NCBI GenBank assembly: GCA_009778065.1
Contig: WRKM01000018.1
Coordinates: forward strand, 1 to 64,000
Source of the DNA: Oscillospiraceae bacterium
Lineage (GTDB): Bacteria; Bacillota; Clostridia; Oscillospirales; Ruminococcaceae
Direction of reading: 5' to 3'
Length of the DNA: 64,000 nt
Shown here: positions 40,504-51,403 of the stretch, in pieces
How positions within the stretch are numbered: the first letter of the stretch is position 1
Layout: the number at the start of each line of letters is the position of its first letter
Notes under the pieces: generated by a model
Told to the model about the DNA's origin: nothing
Seen by the model: only the letters and a program-made list of their open reading frames with translations
Databases searched by the model: none
Position numbers and translations under genes: made by a program

Positions 40504-41646
40504 ATGAATGATTTAAAAAAGCCCATTATTCTTGCTGTGGACGATGACCCGATTATACTTAATACGGTTATGGCTACCCTAAAGGAAGGTTATAAGGTTA
40601 TACCTTTTACCTCCGCTGTAGCGGCTCTGAAATATCTTCAAGCCAACAGCGCGGATTTAATTCTTCTCGACTGTTCCATGCCGGATATGACAGGCTTTGA
40701 GATGTTTCGTCAGATTTTAGCGGACATAAAACTAAAAGAGATACCCGTTATTTTTTTAACAGGCGAAACGGACGGAGGCGGCGAAGCCGCCGCCTTACAG
40801 ACGGGAGCGGTAGATTACATAACGAAGCCCATACGCTCTCAAGCTCTGCTTACGCGCATCAGTGTTCAGCTTGAACTCTATAACTACAGAAAAAACCTTG
40901 AAAAGTTAGTTGAAGAAAAGACCTCCATGCTTAATGAAGCTCTTAATCTTTTAAAAACGAGAGAGGATGTGACGCTGAACCTGCTCGCGCAGATTACCGA
41001 GCTTCGTGATTGTGACACGGGGGCTCATATTGAACGTACTACCGAATTTGTAAAAATTATTGTTGAGGACCTGTTGAAAAACCCGAGCGAAGGTTACGCG
41101 CTGACCCCGCAGGAAGCCGAGGATATTATTAAGTCCGCTAAACTGCATGACCTCGGGAAAATAGCGATTCCCGATAATATTCTGCTTAAAGCGGGAAAAC
41201 TGACCGATGATGAATTCGAGACAATAAAAACGCACCCTGAAGCGGGTAGAAAACTGCTCTCACGCACAATAGACGGAATGAAGAGCGTTAATATTCACAG
41301 AATATCCGATGAAGACAGCGAGCGTTTAATAAGTTCCGATAGTTTCTTAAAAACCGCACTTGACATAACCTATGGTCATCATGAAAAATGGAGCGGCGAA
41401 GGTTATCCGCTCGGTCTCAGCGGAAACGATATTCCCCTCTCGGCGCGTATAGTCGCTCTTGCCGATGTTTATGATGCACTGACCTCAGAGCGACCCTATA
41501 AAAAGGCCTTCTCGCATGAAGAGTCCGCTTCGATAATAAAAAAAGACAGCGGACGGCACTTTGACCCGCATCTTGTTAATATTTTCATAAAACACAACCG
41601 TGATTTTGAAAATGTTTCAGATACAAACGATACTAAGACTGTTTAA
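40504..41646 (+). CDS. Response regulator with HD-GYP output domain
   Basis: Receiver (ILAVDDDPIIL...DLILLDCSMPDMTG) plus KLHDLGKIAIPDNIL...HHEKWSGEGYPLGL. Confidence 0.94.
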   Translation: MNDLKKPIILAVDDDPIILNTVMATLKEGYKVIPFTSAVAALKYLQANSADLILLDCSMPDMTGFEMFRQILADIKLKEIPVIFLTGETDGGGEAAALQTGAVDYITKPIRSQALLTRISVQLELYNYRKNLEKLVEEKTSMLNEALNLLKTREDVTLNLLAQITELRDCDTGAHIERTTEFVKIIVEDLLKNPSEGYALTPQEAEDIIKSAKLHDLGKIAIPDNILLKAGKLTDDEFETIKTHPEAGRKLLSRTIDGMKSVNIHRISDEDSERLISSDSFLKTALDITYGHHEKWSGEGYPLGLSGNDIPLSARIVALADVYDALTSERPYKKAFSHEESASIIKKDSGRHFDPHLVNIFIKHNRDFENVSDTNDTKTV

Positions 41647-41672
41647 TTATTTAAACTCACAGGGGGAATTTT

Positions 41673-42713
41673 ATGAGTGAGCTTATTTCTTTTGGGGATG
41701 ATTTACGAATCCTTGTCGTTGACGACAGCGAAATCAATCTGCTTATTGCGAGCGGCGTCATTTCGACATTCTTCGGCATGAAATGCGACGTCGCACTTTC
41801 GGGTGCGGAGGCTGTTGCTCTGGTTGAAAAAAACTCTTATAACCTTATATTCATGGACCACATGATGCCCGGAACGGATGGTGTGAAGACTACCGCTATT
41901 ATACGCGGTATGAGTGAAGCTCTCGCGCATATTCCGATAATCGCACTGACTGCCGATGACTCCGACGAAATAAAAAAACTCCTGCTCGAATCGGGAATGA
42001 ATGATTTTCTCTCAAAGCCCATTGTCGTTGAAAAGGTGGGAGCAATCCTTAAAAAATGGCTGTCCGCCGATAGCTTTGCACAGAACGCGGAGGTTCAGGC
42101 GTCAGACATACCGAGTTCTTCGGATATTAATGACATAGAAAGTATTGAAGGTTTAGATACTAAGGCGGGGCTTTCATGCGTTGCCTTCAATAAAGAAGTT
42201 TATATAGATTCGCTCAAGCTTCTTGCAAAGAAAATACCCGACATAGTTACTATCTGCGATAAATGCCTCAGTGAAAATAATCCCGCGGATTTTGCTACCC
42301 ATGCTCACGGGATAAAAGGTTCGCTCAGTGCAGTCGGGGCAATACCTCTCTCTCTTCTCGCAAAAGAGCTTGAAACCGCAGGTAAGGCGGGAGATATAGA
42401 TTTTTGCAAAGCGAATTATCCAAATTTCACCGCTTCTCTGAATGACCTTCAGGAAAAACTCGCCGCTGTCTTTGCCCGACAATCCGATTCTCAGAGTAAC
42501 TCCGTCGGTACGCAGACAGTTTTTGACGATTGCTTAAAAGAACTCGCCTTTGCTGTTGACAATTACGACTACGAGCTTATAACATCTATACTTGCCCGTT
42601 TAGCAGAGCTTAATTTTAATGACGAGATTAACAGCCGAGTAGCCCTTATGAAGCAGGCGGCGCAAAACTTCGATTATGAAGGAATAAAGCAGATAATAAG
42701 CGAAAAAAGATGA
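41673..42713 (+). CDS. Response regulator receiver + Hpt domain protein
   Basis: ILVVDDSEINLLIA...YNLIFMDHMMPGTDG; FATHAHGIKGSLSAVGAIPLSLLAKELE. Confidence 0.88.
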   Translation: MSELISFGDDLRILVVDDSEINLLIASGVISTFFGMKCDVALSGAEAVALVEKNSYNLIFMDHMMPGTDGVKTTAIIRGMSEALAHIPIIALTADDSDEIKKLLLESGMNDFLSKPIVVEKVGAILKKWLSADSFAQNAEVQASDIPSSSDINDIESIEGLDTKAGLSCVAFNKEVYIDSLKLLAKKIPDIVTICDKCLSENNPADFATHAHGIKGSLSAVGAIPLSLLAKELETAGKAGDIDFCKANYPNFTASLNDLQEKLAAVFARQSDSQSNSVGTQTVFDDCLKELAFAVDNYDYELITSILARLAELNFNDEINSRVALMKQAAQNFDYEGIKQIISEKR

Positions 42714-42746
42714 AAACACGTATTATATTAAATATCGGAGCATAAA

Positions 42747-45700
42747 ATGTCACTTGAGCTTTTCCATGAAAATACAAAAAACTGGTTTAAAACCACACTT
42801 GGCGAACCCACACCCGTTCAAAACGAATCCTGGAACACCATCTCTGAGGGTAATAGTGTACTCATCAGCGCACCTACCGGCACGGGTAAAACCCTGTCGG
42901 CTTTTCTTGTATTTATCGACCGTTATATGGAACTGTCGCGCAAGGGGCAACTTAAAGACGAGCTTTATTTAATATACATATCGCCGCTTAAAGCACTTGC
43001 GGGTGATATCCGCGAAAATTTATACCGTCCGCTTGACGGGATTTCCGATGGTCTTTCAAAAATAGGCGTTTTTGTGAGAACGGGAGACACGACTTCCGCT
43101 GAGCGGCAAAAGATGCTCAAAAAACCACCGCACATTCTTATAACAACTCCCGAATCCTTATTTTTACTGCTTACTTCAAAATCGGGTCGCACAGTGCTGA
43201 AAACCGCTAAAACCGTGATTGCAGATGAACTGCACGCAATAATGGATTCAAAGCGGGGAGCTCATTTTATGCTGTCGCTTGCGCGGCTTGACAAACTTTG
43301 CGGAAAACCGCTTCAAAGAATCGGGCTGTCCGCGACGGTAAGTCCGCTTGAACTTGCTGCCGATTATCTTTCGGGTAACGCCCCGAATAAGGGCGGCGCG
43401 GTAAAAATCGTTTCACCTAAAATGAAAAAAGACTTTGATATAGTCGTGACGGGTCCTAAAGAGGATTTCGCACTCCTGCCCCATGGAACAATCTGGACAG
43501 AAATAGCACGCATGGTCTATAGGCAATGCGAAAACGCGAGAAGCGTGATTGCATTCACAGACGGGCGTATGTTTGCGGAAAAATTGGCTTTTTACGTTAA
43601 CAAAACGGCTAAAGAAGCATTAGGCTCGGCTTCACAGGAAGAAGAAAACGATGCCGCACCATTTGCGCTGACACATCACGGCTGTGTTTCAAAAGAACAG
43701 CGCAGACAAGCAGAAAACCGTTTGCGGAGCGGGGATTTAAGACTTCTCTGCGCGACCTCTTCAATGGAACTCGGCATCGATGTAGGCGAGATAGATAAGG
43801 TTTTACAAATAGGCGCACCCAAAAGTATTTCAAGCGTTTTACAACGTCTCGGACGCGCCGGACATAATCCCGGCAGGACAAGCGTAATGCACATGTTCCC
43901 GAAAACTGCCGATGACGGACTTATCTGCGGTCTGACTGCCTATGCGGCAAAAAAATTCGGTATAGAGCCGCTTCGCCCGCCGCGGTTGTGCTTTGACGTA
44001 TTGGCACAGCATCTTGTTTCTATGGCGGCTGTATCGGGAGACGGTTATTCGGTTGACGATATAATGGAGCTTCTTCCGTGTGCTTTTCCGTTTCGCGAGG
44101 TAAGCAGGGACGATGTAAAATCAATTCTTGAAATGCTTGCGGGTGATTATGAACATAAAAAAGTTATACCCGTCCGTCCTCGGATTTTATACGACAGGAT
44201 TAATGAGCGTGTCGAGGGTGACGCATACAGCCGTATGCTGGCAGTATCAACGGGCGGAACGATTCCCGACACGGGTATGTTCAGCGTCAAAAACGAAACA
44301 GGGGTTAAGCTCGGTGAGTTAGATGAAGAATTTGTTTTTGAATCACGGGTAGGGGATAAATTTCTGCTTGGTTCCTTCGCGTGGAAAATTACCCAAATGG
44401 ATAAAGATACCGTCACGGTAAAGCAAGCCGGAGCCGATGGCGCGAGACCGCCTTTTTACAAGAATCTTTGGCTCAGCCGCAATTATCACACAGCGCGGCA
44501 TTTCGGCAGGCAAATGAAAAAATTATCTGAAGCGGACGGCTATGACAGTGTTGTGAAAATTCTGAACAGTTACGGCATGGATGAAAACGCGGCGGCTGAT
44601 GCGGGACACTATATTATTCGGCAGAAAACCGCCACGGGTGTTTTACCCGATGACAGAACAATAATAATCGAGCATTTTGGCGGTGATACGGAAGGCGGCG
44701 CAGATACACCAAATAATCAACTGATGATTCATTCCATATTCGGAAAGCAGATTAATTCGCCTCTCGCTCTTTTGTTACAACATAAGGTACGCGGGTTAAC
44801 AGGTGCGGATGTCAGCCTGTTTGACGATGATGATGGGGTTTTACTTTTTATGCGCGGCAGGTATGAGTTCCCCGAAAAATTATTACACACAATAGACCGT
44901 GACGAGGTACAAATACTTCTTGAAGCCCTTTTACCATCCTCGCCGCTTTTTAATATAGCGTTCAGACATAACGCCGCCCGTGCGCTTATTATGGGTGTAC
45001 GGAAGGGTAAACGACAGCCGCTTTGGGTTCAGCGGTTACGGGGTGCTGAAACGCTTGAAATGATTATCGAACATAAAGAGCATCCTCTGATACGGGAAAC
45101 GATGCGAGAGTGTCTTGAGGATTATTGGAATATAAGCGGGCTTTACGATGTACTTGATAAAATAAAAAGCGGCGAAATCGAAATCCGCGAGATTGTGAAT
45201 GAACAGCCCTCACCCATGTCACTACCGCTCCGACGGCAAGCGGAAGGGTTTTTATTGTATGAATATTTCCCCTCTACAAAAGGGGTCAACCAATCGACAG
45301 CGGAAGCTTTAAAAGAAGCAGAAAAAATAAAGCCGCTCTCGGAATACTTATCAAACAAAGAGCGTACAAAGCTACCCGAAAACGAAAACGGACTTCACTC
45401 GCTTCTCATGATTGAAGGAGATTTAAACGGCGATGAAATAGATTTACCGATAGAATGGTTTGAAAATTTAACCGAAAGCGGCAGAATCTGTTATATTGAA
45501 CCGGGTTTGTGGGTCGCCGCCGAGCATATTGAGGAATATCGAGACGCGCTTGAAAAAGGCGATAAAGAGTCGCTCTCGGCTATACTACGGCGTTGTCTGC
45601 GCTATCGGGGCGGAGCGGACGCCTCTATGCTTTCAGAGCGATATTTTATTTCTCTTGAAATAATCGAAAATATTTTATCAGAGCTATGTGAAAGCAAAAT

Positions 45701-46919
45701 GATTATCATGGCGGATGGTATGTATTATCATGCGGAGTTATACGAAAAGGCGAGGCGTGAAACTATCATGTTTCGCCGCCGCGAAATAAAAACCGTACCG
45801 CCGCAGAATTATGCGGCTTTAACCGCGGGCAGGCTTCGCATTAATGCACCTCCGCCCGAACAACTTGAACACGCGCTTTCTACGCTTGCCGGTCGTGCTT
45901 TTCCGATTTATATGTGGGAAAACGTATTGTTTCCTGCACGGATTAAAGGCTATGACGGCGGTATTTTGGACAAGCTGTTGTCCGAGGGAAAATATTTCTG
46001 GAACATAGGCGGAAATGAGCTTAGCTTTCATTCGTATGAAGACATAGATTGGGATTCTGAGGCTATTTCTGAGGAATTAAACGGTGATGAAAAAATCATT
46101 TTTGAACAGCTTGAAAAACGCGGCGCGTCCTTCTTATCAAGTCTTTCAAGCGCGGTAAATCAGCGTCCGCTTTTGGAGACTGCATTAAACTTGATTGAAA
46201 AAGGTTTAATCAGAGCAGACAGCTTTATACCGATACGACAGCTTGAGGCTAAGGAAAAACTTGCGACAATGCCCGTAAAACAACGTGCTAAAGCTACAGT
46301 TAAAACATTAAATGCGGGACGCTTTGACTTAGTGCGTTCGACTATGGAAAAGACCGCTGAAGAGCAGATAAATCGCGCCTTTGATAAAGTAATAATCCTC
46401 TGCCGCGAGACTGCCGCCTCCGTGAATTTATCATGGGCTATCGCACTCGAAAAGCTTCGCGTATGGGAATACACAGGGAGAGTAAGGCGCGGATATTTTG
46501 TCCGCGGATTATCGGGTGCACAGTTCATTCGGGAAGAAGATTTTTCAAGTACAATTCACGCACTCGAATATCCGCATGAGGACATAATCTGTCTTAACGC
46601 CGCCGACCCCGCCCTATCATGGGGAAAATCACTTACACATTTACCGGAGCGAAGCTTTATATGCGTTTCAGGTACTGTAGTAGCTTTAAAAGCGGGGCTT
46701 CCCGTTGCTGTGCTTGAAAAACAGGGGCGGGTCTTACGCATTTTGGATGAAAAATACACAGAAGAGGCAACTGCGGCGTTTTCCGAAGATTTTAAAAAAG
46801 GCTTCATTTTCCCGAATTTAAAGAAATTGACTGTAAAAGAATACCCTAAAGAAGCCGAATCCGCGCTTAAAAAAGCGGGATTCGGAGGGCATATGCTTGA
46901 TTTTGTGTTATATAGGTAG
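42747..46919 (+). CDS. Lhr-like DEAD/DEAH-box helicase
   Basis: LISAPTGTGKTLSAFL; VIADELHAIMDSKRG; LQRLGRAGHNPG; 1390 aa. Confidence 0.93.
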   Translation: MSLELFHENTKNWFKTTLGEPTPVQNESWNTISEGNSVLISAPTGTGKTLSAFLVFIDRYMELSRKGQLKDELYLIYISPLKALAGDIRENLYRPLDGISDGLSKIGVFVRTGDTTSAERQKMLKKPPHILITTPESLFLLLTSKSGRTVLKTAKTVIADELHAIMDSKRGAHFMLSLARLDKLCGKPLQRIGLSATVSPLELAADYLSGNAPNKGGAVKIVSPKMKKDFDIVVTGPKEDFALLPHGTIWTEIARMVYRQCENARSVIAFTDGRMFAEKLAFYVNKTAKEALGSASQEEENDAAPFALTHHGCVSKEQRRQAENRLRSGDLRLLCATSSMELGIDVGEIDKVLQIGAPKSISSVLQRLGRAGHNPGRTSVMHMFPKTADDGLICGLTAYAAKKFGIEPLRPPRLCFDVLAQHLVSMAAVSGDGYSVDDIMELLPCAFPFREVSRDDVKSILEMLAGDYEHKKVIPVRPRILYDRINERVEGDAYSRMLAVSTGGTIPDTGMFSVKNETGVKLGELDEEFVFESRVGDKFLLGSFAWKITQMDKDTVTVKQAGADGARPPFYKNLWLSRNYHTARHFGRQMKKLSEADGYDSVVKILNSYGMDENAAADAGHYIIRQKTATGVLPDDRTIIIEHFGGDTEGGADTPNNQLMIHSIFGKQINSPLALLLQHKVRGLTGADVSLFDDDDGVLLFMRGRYEFPEKLLHTIDRDEVQILLEALLPSSPLFNIAFRHNAARALIMGVRKGKRQPLWVQRLRGAETLEMIIEHKEHPLIRETMRECLEDYWNISGLYDVLDKIKSGEIEIREIVNEQPSPMSLPLRRQAEGFLLYEYFPSTKGVNQSTAEALKEAEKIKPLSEYLSNKERTKLPENENGLHSLLMIEGDLNGDEIDLPIEWFENLTESGRICYIEPGLWVAAEHIEEYRDALEKGDKESLSAILRRCLRYRGGADASMLSERYFISLEIIENILSELCESKMIIMADGMYYHAELYEKARRETIMFRRREIKTVPPQNYAALTAGRLRINAPPPEQLEHALSTLAGRAFPIYMWENVLFPARIKGYDGGILDKLLSEGKYFWNIGGNELSFHSYEDIDWDSEAISEELNGDEKIIFEQLEKRGASFLSSLSSAVNQRPLLETALNLIEKGLIRADSFIPIRQLEAKEKLATMPVKQRAKATVKTLNAGRFDLVRSTMEKTAEEQINRAFDKVIILCRETAASVNLSWAIALEKLRVWEYTGRVRRGYFVRGLSGAQFIREEDFSSTIHALEYPHEDIICLNAADPALSWGKSLTHLPERSFICVSGTVVALKAGLPVAVLEKQGRVLRILDEKYTEEATAAFSEDFKKGFIFPNLKKLTVKEYPKEAESALKKAGFGGHMLDFVLYR

Positions 46920-47019
46920 CTTTCATAGCAAAAGCTATCTGTGCAGAAAAATGAGCAGTAATTTTAATGAAAGGGCGGCGGAGATTGTGCCGAAATAAGG
47001 GTAAGGTGGAGAGAAAAGT

Positions 47020-48945
47020 TTAATTTATCCTCCCGCTTCTAATAGTTTCAATAATACTACCTTTATTCAAACTAACCGCCGCGAATCGCATTATTGCAAA
47101 AGTGACTGCTAACACACCGAACGCGCAGACGGCAGAAGCTCTCCACGGCATAATAAACGGAAGATTGAAAAACTGTCCGAAAACCCCGATAATGCCCTGA
47201 TAAACTAACCATGCCATAAAAATGCCTAAAGGTAAACCGAATATTAAAGCCCGTATAGAACCAAGCAAACTTTCAAGGGCGAGCATACGCCGCATACCGC
47301 CTTTTGTCATACCCACGCTGGATAATACGGCAAACTCTTTTGCCCGAAGCTGTATATTCGTTGTAATCGTGCTGATTACATTGGTTAAGCCGAGCAGTGC
47401 CAACATAATTGAAAATATTGATATAAATGTTGAAAAGAAATTGATTACAGCGGTTGTTATGATTAATTCCTCAGCTATATCCATAAAATGCAAAGTCTCG
47501 TTTTCCCTCAGAGTGAGATGTTCGTCAAAAACACTCTGCGCATATGTCTCAAATCCGGTTATGTCATCGACAAAAATAATCCAAGAGTAGCCGTCAAAAT
47601 TGAGTTCGGGTACTATAATGGCTTTTGTGTTAGTAAACATGGCATACGCTGTCTTGATAAACGAGTCGTCGGGTAACTCTGTGATTTGAGCAGTTATTTC
47701 AACTTCCGACACCTTTCCGAGAGCGGGACTTACGTTACCGCCCTCATCAATTATCGTTTCAACCGGGTACAAAGACAATGTTTGCCCCACCATGCCGTTG
47801 TAAGGGTTGTATTGCGACATATTACCTTCGCTGTCAATCTCATGGGCGACGTTGATAAGAATATTAGAGCCGTATGCCGCCCCGATTTCATTAATCAAGC
47901 GGTTATACATTTCCTGTTCTAAAACAACTAAGGAAACTAAATCCTCACGGCTCATAACCGAAAGTTCAGGCGCCAAACTATACAGCATACTCCCGTGAGC
48001 GTCTACTTCTGCTCCCGGAAATTCTTTTAATTTATGTGTAATATTTTCAGCAATTTCTACGGTAAGAGCTGCTGCATCAGGATTCGCTGTGCTGAAAAAA
48101 ATACTGTAACGCATATCGCCGAGTTGTTCAAGCCTTCCGTCTAAAAAAGCAAACATATGGCTGTTTATGCTTACCGATGCCAAAACTAATACAATGCACA
48201 CGCTTATTGAAATGACGGTAGCACGGAAATTACGGCGGCTTCGTTTTAATTGTTTTGCCGCAAGCTGTCCTTCAAAACCGAATATTTTCCCTATGAAGCG
48301 TGATTTTTTTGGTTTTTCTTTTCTCAATTTCACTTCGCCTATACCGCGAATCGCACTTATTGCGGGGATTTTTGCGGCTTTAGCGGCGGGAAGCCACGCA
48401 GAAAGCAAGACCATACAAAAGGACAATACCATCATAGAAATTATAAGAATAGGCGATACGGAAAATCCCATTGTATAATTAATACCGCCCATAATAATGT
48501 TTGTAATCATTATAGCGAGCCATTGAAAGAGCAGTCCGGTAACAAAGCCTAACGGCAGACCGATAATACTGAGAAATATTCCTTCATACATAACCGTACT
48601 GCGAATCTGTTTCTTTGTCGCGCCTACGCTTTTCATAACTCCAAACTGGTGTGTCCGTTCGCTCGCTGATACGCGGAAAGCGTTAGAAATAACAATTATA
48701 GCCGTAATGACAACGATACCGCCAATAAGTGCTGAGAAAACATGAGAAGCATGTTCATAATTTGCGCCTGTACCTTCGCCGTATAGATTGGTCAGCATAT
48801 CGTTCAGAATAGCCGCGCCGCCCATACCGTATCCGCCGACCGCTGTGAGCATGGCAACACTCAATATAATGCCGAATAAAGACCATATCGTACTTCTGCG
48901 GTTATTTTTAAGCTGTTGTAAAGCTAATTTTGCTGTCAAACTCAT
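47020..48945 (-). CDS. FtsX-like ABC transporter permease
   Basis: FtsX/MacB-type repeats with TM segments; paired with the ABC ATPase. Confidence 0.9.
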   Translation of the reverse strand: MSLTAKLALQQLKNNRRSTIWSLFGIILSVAMLTAVGGYGMGGAAILNDMLTNLYGEGTGANYEHASHVFSALIGGIVVITAIIVISNAFRVSASERTHQFGVMKSVGATKKQIRSTVMYEGIFLSIIGLPLGFVTGLLFQWLAIMITNIIMGGINYTMGFSVSPILIISMMVLSFCMVLLSAWLPAAKAAKIPAISAIRGIGEVKLRKEKPKKSRFIGKIFGFEGQLAAKQLKRSRRNFRATVISISVCIVLVLASVSINSHMFAFLDGRLEQLGDMRYSIFFSTANPDAAALTVEIAENITHKLKEFPGAEVDAHGSMLYSLAPELSVMSREDLVSLVVLEQEMYNRLINEIGAAYGSNILINVAHEIDSEGNMSQYNPYNGMVGQTLSLYPVETIIDEGGNVSPALGKVSEVEITAQITELPDDSFIKTAYAMFTNTKAIIVPELNFDGYSWIIFVDDITGFETYAQSVFDEHLTLRENETLHFMDIAEELIITTAVINFFSTFISIFSIMLALLGLTNVISTITTNIQLRAKEFAVLSSVGMTKGGMRRMLALESLLGSIRALIFGLPLGIFMAWLVYQGIIGVFGQFFNLPFIMPWRASAVCAFGVLAVTFAIMRFAAVSLNKGSIIETIRSGRIN

Positions 48946-49625
48946 GCCTTCATCACCTCATCTTTCACAATCTGTCCGTCACTGATAGTTACGATGCGGT
49001 CTGCTTGAAGCGCGATTTTTTCATCATGCGTAATTATAACTAAAGTTTGATTGTATCTTTTATTGGCAAGCTTCAAGAGTTCAATAATCTCGCGGCTTGA
49101 TTTACTATCAAGATTTCCGGTTGGTTCGTCCGCTAAAATAATCGCGGGGTCGTTTATTAACGCCCTGCCAACTGAAACTCTCTGTTGTTGACCGCCTGAT
49201 AATTGGCTTGGCAGATGCTTTGCGCGGGCGGAAAGTCCTATGGTTTCAAGAATTGATTTGAGCTTGTCATTATCGGGTTTGCGGTTGTCAAGTAAGCGCG
49301 GAAGCATGATGTTTTCTTCTGCCGTGAGAGTGGGAATAAGGTTATAAAACTGGTAAATAATCCCGATATTTCGGCGCCGAAAAATAGCAAGTTCGCTTTC
49401 GCTTTGCTTAAAAATTTCATTCCCGTCAACGATTACGCTACCCGAATTAGGACGGTCAACACCGCCGATTAGGTGCATGAGTGTAGACTTTCCCGAACCT
49501 GACGAGCCGATAATAGCGACAAATTCTCCTTTGTTTACGCTGAGATTAACCCCGTCAAGAGCCGTGACAGTTGTGTCGCCTTTCCCGTAGGTTTTTTTTA
49601 ATTCTTTGACTTGTAAAATTGACAT
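48942..49625 (-). CDS. ABC transporter ATP-binding protein (LolD/MacB type)
   Basis: IIGSSGSGKSTLMHLIGG; LSGGQQQRVSVGRALINDPAIILADEPTGNLD. Confidence 0.95.
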   Translation of the reverse strand: MSILQVKELKKTYGKGDTTVTALDGVNLSVNKGEFVAIIGSSGSGKSTLMHLIGGVDRPNSGSVIVDGNEIFKQSESELAIFRRRNIGIIYQFYNLIPTLTAEENIMLPRLLDNRKPDNDKLKSILETIGLSARAKHLPSQLSGGQQQRVSVGRALINDPAIILADEPTGNLDSKSSREIIELLKLANKRYNQTLVIITHDEKIALQADRIVTISDGQIVKDEVMKA

Positions 49626-49725
49626 TTTCAGTCCTCTCTTTCATTTGATAATGTTATTATAGCAAGCCAAAGTGACTTTACGGTGACTTTTTTAAAGTTT
49701 AAAGTGACAGTTTAGTCACTTTAAG

Positions 49726-50577
49726 TTATTTATAAAACTTCAGCGTGAACGTAGCCCCGCGACTACCGCCCCCTGCATCTACTTCAATATCGCCGTTCTG
49801 TCCCCGCATGATTGCGAGTGCAAGGGGAAGACCGATTCCATAACCTTTTTCGCTTCTTGAACCCTCAAATCTTTTAAACAGATTTGCTATTTCATTTTTA
49901 GCGATTCCCGTACCGCTGTCGGTGACGGAAATCCACCTGAAAATAGGATTAATACCGAATTTTATACTGATTATACCGCCTTCGGGCGAGTATTCGGAGG
50001 CATTTTTTATGACATTGCTCAAAGCTTCGGAAGTCCACTTTTTATCACAAAATAATTCCGAAACGTCTGTTTCGGATAAAATTTCAACGCTCTGATTTTT
50101 CACATCAAGTAATATTTGAAGCGGTTCAAGTGCGAGATTTAAAAGCTCGTTTGTTTGTATATTTTTCATGGAAAATTCAATCGCACCCGCATCGAGTTTC
50201 GCCATTTTAAGAAGCGCGGACACAAGCCATTCCATACGGGTAAGTCCTGTTTTTATGTTTGAAATAAACTCGATTTGCTTGTCCTGTTTTTCAGACAATG
50301 AATTGTCAAGTAAATCAGCCATGAGCATCATGGAAGTAAGCGGTGTTTTAAGCTGATGTGAAATATTCGCGAGCGTGTCAGACATAACATCACGCTCGCG
50401 TCCCAATGAATCAACCTGTTCATTTTTTATGCTTGCAAGAGTGTGAATATCATTTTTCAAAATTTTCCAAACACCCTCGCTGTTATCGCGTAAATCAACC
50501 GACTGCCCGTCAATAATCTTGCGAATATCGGCAGACAGTTTTATAATTTCACTTTTTTTAATTAACACGATAACCAA
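49726..50577 (-). CDS. Sensor histidine kinase
   Basis: NISHQLKTPLTSMMLMADLL; VTDSGTGIAKNEI; GYGIGLPLALAI. Confidence 0.92.
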   Translation of the reverse strand: MVIVLIKKSEIIKLSADIRKIIDGQSVDLRDNSEGVWKILKNDIHTLASIKNEQVDSLGRERDVMSDTLANISHQLKTPLTSMMLMADLLDNSLSEKQDKQIEFISNIKTGLTRMEWLVSALLKMAKLDAGAIEFSMKNIQTNELLNLALEPLQILLDVKNQSVEILSETDVSELFCDKKWTSEALSNVIKNASEYSPEGGIISIKFGINPIFRWISVTDSGTGIAKNEIANLFKRFEGSRSEKGYGIGLPLALAIMRGQNGDIEVDAGGGSRGATFTLKFYK

Positions 50578-51223
50578 TCCCCCTCACGGTTTCAATCTTA
50601 ATCGCATCGCCGAGTTTTTCACGTAAACGCTTAATATATACGGTGAGCGTGTTATCTTCAACAAAATTTCCTGCCGAATCCCATATACATTCTAATATTT
50701 GCGAACGTGTCAGCATTTTACCCTTGTTAGAAGCAAAAGTTAAAAGCAAGCGGTATTCAAGCGCGGTTAATTCTAAAAGCGTGTCGCCTTTATAGGCTTT
50801 TCCTTTCTCAATATCAATTGAAACATCTCCTATTTTTAACACATCGCTTGTTCCGCTATGTGCATTGAGAGTCCTTTTGACCCGTGCAAGTAACTCACGC
50901 AGACGAAACGGCTTTGTTATATAATCGTCCGCGCCGCCCTCAAACGCACGGACAATGTTACCCTCATCATCAACAACAGTAAGAAAAATCACGCCCGTTT
51001 CTGAATTTTTGAGTTTTTCCCGAACATCAAACCCCGTACCGTCCGGCAACTGCATATCTAATATAGCGAGCTCAAATTCTCCGTTTAATATCACGTCTGC
51101 GGCTTCGGCGACGCTTTTACTGTGAGTTACGGCGTAACCCTCTTGCTCAAGCGCGTAGACAAGCCCGGAAGCAATTATCGCATCGTCTTCAACGAGTAGG
51201 ATTTTGTTCATTGTTTTTTCCAT
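50558..51223 (-). CDS. OmpR/PhoB-type response regulator
   Basis: ILLVEDDAIIASGL; YITKPFRLRELLARV; winged-helix C-terminus. Confidence 0.94.
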   Translation of the reverse strand: MEKTMNKILLVEDDAIIASGLVYALEQEGYAVTHSKSVAEAADVILNGEFELAILDMQLPDGTGFDVREKLKNSETGVIFLTVVDDEGNIVRAFEGGADDYITKPFRLRELLARVKRTLNAHSGTSDVLKIGDVSIDIEKGKAYKGDTLLELTALEYRLLLTFASNKGKMLTRSQILECIWDSAGNFVEDNTLTVYIKRLREKLGDAIKIETVRGIGYRVN

Positions 51224-51225
51224 GC

Positions 51226-51388
51226 CCTTTCTGCCGATAAGAAATTGATTTATCGGGAGTATTATTCACTAAAAGATGAGGTTAAGGAAATTGAAAAAGT
51301 TAGGTGGAAGGTTGAGGGGATTTTAAGAGAGGAGCAGGGTCGGAATGAGCCGATGAGGAAGAAGGGAGAGGAGTATGGGTTGGAGTGA
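51226..51388 (+). pseudogene. C-terminal relic of a relaxase/mobilization protein
   Basis: Uninterrupted DKKLIYREYYSLKDEVKEIEKVRWKVEGILREEQGRNEPMRKKGEEYGLE* without any upstream gene body. Confidence 0.6.
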
Positions 51389-51403
51389 TATTCATATCTA
51401 ATG

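Noticed and set aside
46160-46528. Minus-strand 122-aa ORF
   Set aside because: Antisense shadow inside the Lhr-like helicase gene.
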